Part shown: in pieces, positions 15,407 through 17,437 of the stretch
Numbering within the stretch: position 1 is the first letter of the stretch
How the letters are laid out: every line of letters starts with the position of its first letter
From: Bacteroidota bacterium
Lineage (GTDB): Bacteria; Bacteroidota; Bacteroidia; Chitinophagales; UBA10324
NCBI GenBank assembly: GCA_003455275.1
Contig: DMRR01000118.1
Coordinates: 1-17,437, forward strand
DNA: 17,437 nt
Direction: 5' to 3'
Program-made: the position numbers and the translations under genes
The notes under the pieces: model-generated
What the model was told of the DNA's origin: nothing
The model's input: the letters and a program-made list of their open reading frames with translations, nothing else
Database searches by the model: none

Positions 15407-15880
15407 ATGAAAAAATTAGTCCTTAATTCTGTAGCATCTGTTTTCCTTATCGTTGCAACAATGGGTTGCAAAAAATATCCGAAAGATGATAAGGGATCGC
15501 TGCTTCCTAAAAAAAGTTTACTCTGCAATAACTGGGGCCTTGAATCGGTAATTCAAATATCCGAACCATTTATAACAGGGGAATCAGTTTTGTATTTTGA
15601 ATTGAATCAAACTTTTCAGTGGAGTACTTTGAGCCAATCTACCAGCGGTGCTATACTGGAGCAGGAAGATGAATATGAAGGAACATGGAAATTTTCAAAT
15701 CATAAAAATGAATTGATTCTTGAGGCAACAGATACTTATGACCTAGTAGATAGTTCGTTTAATTACATTGGTCCATCTACAAAAAATGTTACACTCACTC
15801 TCGAAATCTTAAAACTCGATGGGAATGAATTTTGGTTTTCGTATGAAGGAAAGGAGTTTCATTATACACCAACCCCCTGA
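15407..15880 (+). CDS. Lipocalin-like lipoprotein
   Basis: This 157-residue lipoprotein starts at the ATG at 15407 (KK, hydrophobic core 5-18, lipobox TMGC with Cys21). An earlier in-frame start at 15320 would bury the signal. The mature region opens with a basic linker, then an all-beta pattern typical of the small lipocalin-like lipoproteins of Bacteroidota. NNWGLESV is the first strand, VLYFELNQTFQWS the second and third, EYEGTWKFSNHKNELILEA a central hairpin, and LEILKLDGNEFWFSYEGKEF the last strands. Such proteins sit in the outer membrane and may bind small hydrophobic molecules; no specific ligand is known. It is separated from the previous gene by 64 bases. The fold assignment is by pattern only. 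Confidence 0.7.
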   Translation: MKKLVLNSVASVFLIVATMGCKKYPKDDKGSLLPKKSLLCNNWGLESVIQISEPFITGESVLYFELNQTFQWSTLSQSTSGAILEQEDEYEGTWKFSNHKNELILEATDTYDLVDSSFNYIGPSTKNVTLTLEILKLDGNEFWFSYEGKEFHYTPTP

Positions 15881-15908
15881 CAAACGCATTTTCCCTGAAG
15901 GGGTTTGT
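15871..15908 (+). terminator. Possible terminator or attenuator with two exclusive pairings
   Basis: AACCCC (15871-15876) can pair with GGGGTT (15900-15905). Alternatively ACAAAC (15880-15885) pairs with GTTTGT (15903-15908), stacked on CCC/GGG (15893-15895/15900-15902). The two share 15900-15905, so only one can form. The following T content is modest. It spans the lipoprotein stop and ends 10 bases before the MBOAT start. Confidence 0.35.
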
Positions 15909-15918
15909 TAAACTTTTC

Positions 15919-17298
15919 ATGCTATTCAACTCTCTACAGTTTCTGTTATTCTTCGGTTGGGTTTTTTGCCTGTACTACTTGGTGCCGCATAAAGTTCGCT
16001 GGGTGTTGTTGCTTCTATGCAGCATTTATTTCTACATGTGCTGGAACATCAATTATGTATTCATCATTCTTGGCATCGCACTCATTGATTACGGTTGCGG
16101 AATTGTAGTTTCTAAAATCAGCGGGCAGCGCAACAAAAAAATATTTCTCATAACGAGTTTGTGCAGCAACCTGCTCATACTTTTTTTCTTTAAGTATTAT
16201 CATTTTTTTCAATGGCATTTGAATGAAGCGATGAGCTCATCGTTTCTGCCTGTGCTCGATTTCATTCTGCCAATGGGAATTTCGTTTCATACTTTTCAAA
16301 GTATGGGTTACACCATTGATGTGTATCGCGGAAAAATTCCTGCTGAAAAAAATCCGCTACGGTTTATTTTATATGTTATGTTTTTTCCGCAAATGGTAGC
16401 AGGGCCAATTGAGCGTGGCGATAATTTAATTCCTGAGTTGAAGAAAAAAGTTTTTTGGAACACGAGTGAAATTGCAAACGGAGCACATCTCGCGTTGTGG
16501 GGTGTATTTAAAAAAGTAGTGCTCGCCGATAGATTAACAATGATGGTTGATCCGGTTTATCACGCGCCTCAGAATTTTTCTTCAGCACAATTGCTGTTCG
16601 CTACTTATGCATTTGCCCTTCAGATTTATTTCGACTTCAGCGGCTACACTGATATTGCAATTGGCATTGCGCGCATGTTGGGCATAAAACTGAATCTGAA
16701 TTTCAATTCGCCTTACAAGGCTGATTCACTTCAAAACTTTTGGCAGCGATGGCACATTTCACTTTCATCGTGGTTTCGCGATTATGTTTATTTCCCATTG
16801 GGCGGAAATAAAAAAAGCGCCAACCGCAACAATTTGAATCTGCTCATTACTTTTTTGCTGAGCGGTTTCTGGCATGGCGCCAATTTCACTTTCATTATCT
16901 GGGGCGCGTGGCATGGCATCGGACTTATCACTGAAAAGTATCTGAAGAAAATATTTTCATTCACTCTGCCACGAATGACAAAAAGAATTTTTGTTTTTCA
17001 TTTCGTGCTCGTCGGTTGGATTTGGTTTCGTGCTCAATCAATGCACGATGCGGTGTCGGTTTTCAAAAGAATTTTTTCTTTTGATTTTTCATCGGGTACA
17101 ATTTCAGAAATGTATTGGACTGAAATTGTTTTTGCATTTGCGATCTCTTCTCTTGTTCTGCTTCTCGAATTCAAAAACATAAAACCAGAAATTATTTCGT
17201 CGCGAAAAGGAAAATGGATTTACAGTTCAGCCATGCTTGCAGGTATTTATCTCTTCGGTGTTTTTCATCTGAAACAATTTCTCTATTTCCAATTTTGA
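15919..17298 (+). CDS. MBOAT family O-acyltransferase (AlgI/DltB type)
   Basis: This 459-residue polytopic membrane protein has about 10-11 hydrophobic segments. It opens with LFNSLQFLLFF, typical of AlgI-type MBOAT proteins. Landmarks are FHTFQSMGYTIDVYRG (123-138), AGPIERG (161-167), FDFSGYTDIAIGIARMLG (238-255) and NFWQRWHISLSSWFRDYVYF (273-292, His279). LSGFWHGANFTFIIWGAWHG (314-333) contains the family catalytic His (His319), and a second WHG has His332. Family members pass acyl groups, usually acetyl, across the membrane to a periplasmic partner that modifies polysaccharide. The next gene begins 2 bases after the stop and is the expected place for that partner. With the glycan genes at the left end, a role in surface glycan O-acylation is reasonable, but the substrate is unknown. 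Confidence 0.92.
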   Translation: MLFNSLQFLLFFGWVFCLYYLVPHKVRWVLLLLCSIYFYMCWNINYVFIILGIALIDYGCGIVVSKISGQRNKKIFLITSLCSNLLILFFFKYYHFFQWHLNEAMSSSFLPVLDFILPMGISFHTFQSMGYTIDVYRGKIPAEKNPLRFILYVMFFPQMVAGPIERGDNLIPELKKKVFWNTSEIANGAHLALWGVFKKVVLADRLTMMVDPVYHAPQNFSSAQLLFATYAFALQIYFDFSGYTDIAIGIARMLGIKLNLNFNSPYKADSLQNFWQRWHISLSSWFRDYVYFPLGGNKKSANRNNLNLLITFLLSGFWHGANFTFIIWGAWHGIGLITEKYLKKIFSFTLPRMTKRIFVFHFVLVGWIWFRAQSMHDAVSVFKRIFSFDFSSGTISEMYWTEIVFAFAISSLVLLLEFKNIKPEIISSRKGKWIYSSAMLAGIYLFGVFHLKQFLYFQF

Positions 17299-17300
17299 AA

Positions 17301-17437
17301 ATGAAAATCATCCGTTACATTTTTCTGTCTCTTGGTTTTCTTTTTTGCGGAAGCGTGTACTTCCTTACCGAATCTGCCCGGTTTAAAGAATGGTTTGGAA
17401 ATGTAAAACCCGACAATGGTGCTTTTGGCACCGATCG
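17301..17437 (+). CDS. Membrane-anchored or exported protein, probable MBOAT partner (5' part only)
   Basis: The first 45 codons of an ORF start at ATG 17301, 2 bases after the MBOAT stop, and run off the right edge. The N-terminus has a basic start (MKIIR), a hydrophobic stretch at about 6-23 and then polar residues, which fits a signal anchor. Position and membrane topology are as expected for the SGNH/AlgX-like partner of AlgI-type acyltransferases, but no catalytic motif lies in the visible part, so that is inference from context. Confidence 0.6.
   Translation, partial: MKIIRYIFLSLGFLFCGSVYFLTESARFKEWFGNVKPDNGAFGTD

Noticed and set aside
1..17437. CRISPR arrays, tRNA/rRNA genes, insertion sequences, phage genes, retron or defence gene clusters
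   Set aside because: No regular repeat-spacer pattern, clover-leaf-like tRNA sequence, transposase/integrase motif or reverse transcriptase motif was seen. The only defence-related item is the MntA-HepT pair.

Overview
The window reads as a chromosomal segment of a member of the Bacteroidota, probably an environmental or uncultured lineage of the Chitinophagales/Sphingobacteriales kind. The evidence is low GC overall, a type IX secretion (T9SS) C-terminal sorting domain, exported proteins whose signal peptides end in S/K-A-Q, TAnnTTTG-type -7 promoter boxes, few recognisable Shine-Dalgarno sites, and family-level similarity throughout. Genus or species cannot be named from the sequence alone.

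Layout. (1) 1-3063 is mainly a minus-strand surface-polysaccharide block: a Wzz-like chain-length regulator, an overlapping O-antigen ligase/polymerase-like membrane protein, and at the left edge the start of a family-28-like glycosyltransferase. A small Cys-rich lipoprotein gene runs against this block on the plus strand and overlaps the ligase gene tail to tail. A complete Bacteroidota promoter drives the Wzz gene and fixes its start. (2) 3174-3593 is a small cytoplasmic protein of unknown function followed by a weak terminator. (3) 3838-8998 is a tight operon for envelope protein folding: a two-domain parvulin PPIase, a PPIase-associated lipoprotein with a TTG start, a SurA-like two-domain PPIase, and a MoxR AAA+ ATPase coupled by an ATGA overlap. 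(4) 9127-10527 is a beta-CASP metallo-beta-lactamase-fold nuclease-like enzyme. (5) 10649-12274 is a secreted alpha/beta-hydrolase-like protein with a T9SS tail, followed by a strong terminator and a second long inverted repeat ending in a T-run. (6) 12492-14165 is a stand-alone urocanate hydratase, hutU. (7) 14215-15342 is an MntA-HepT toxin-antitoxin pair whose second gene is joined by an ATGA overlap to an exported protein of unknown function. (8) 15407-15880 is a lipocalin-like lipoprotein. (9) 15919 to the right end is an AlgI-type MBOAT O-acyltransferase followed by the start of a probable partner gene.

How the genes work together. Both edges concern cell-surface glycans (chain assembly on the left, O-acylation on the right). 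The middle operon handles periplasmic and outer-membrane protein biogenesis. The T9SS substrate and several lipoproteins are clients of envelope export. No CRISPR array, tRNA, rRNA, insertion sequence or phage gene was recognised.

No convincing wholly new system stands out. The best leads are the exported protein translationally coupled to MntA-HepT, the small convergent Cys-rich lipoprotein, and the PPIase/lipoprotein/PPIase/MoxR cassette. No gene-free stretch exceeds about 250 bases.
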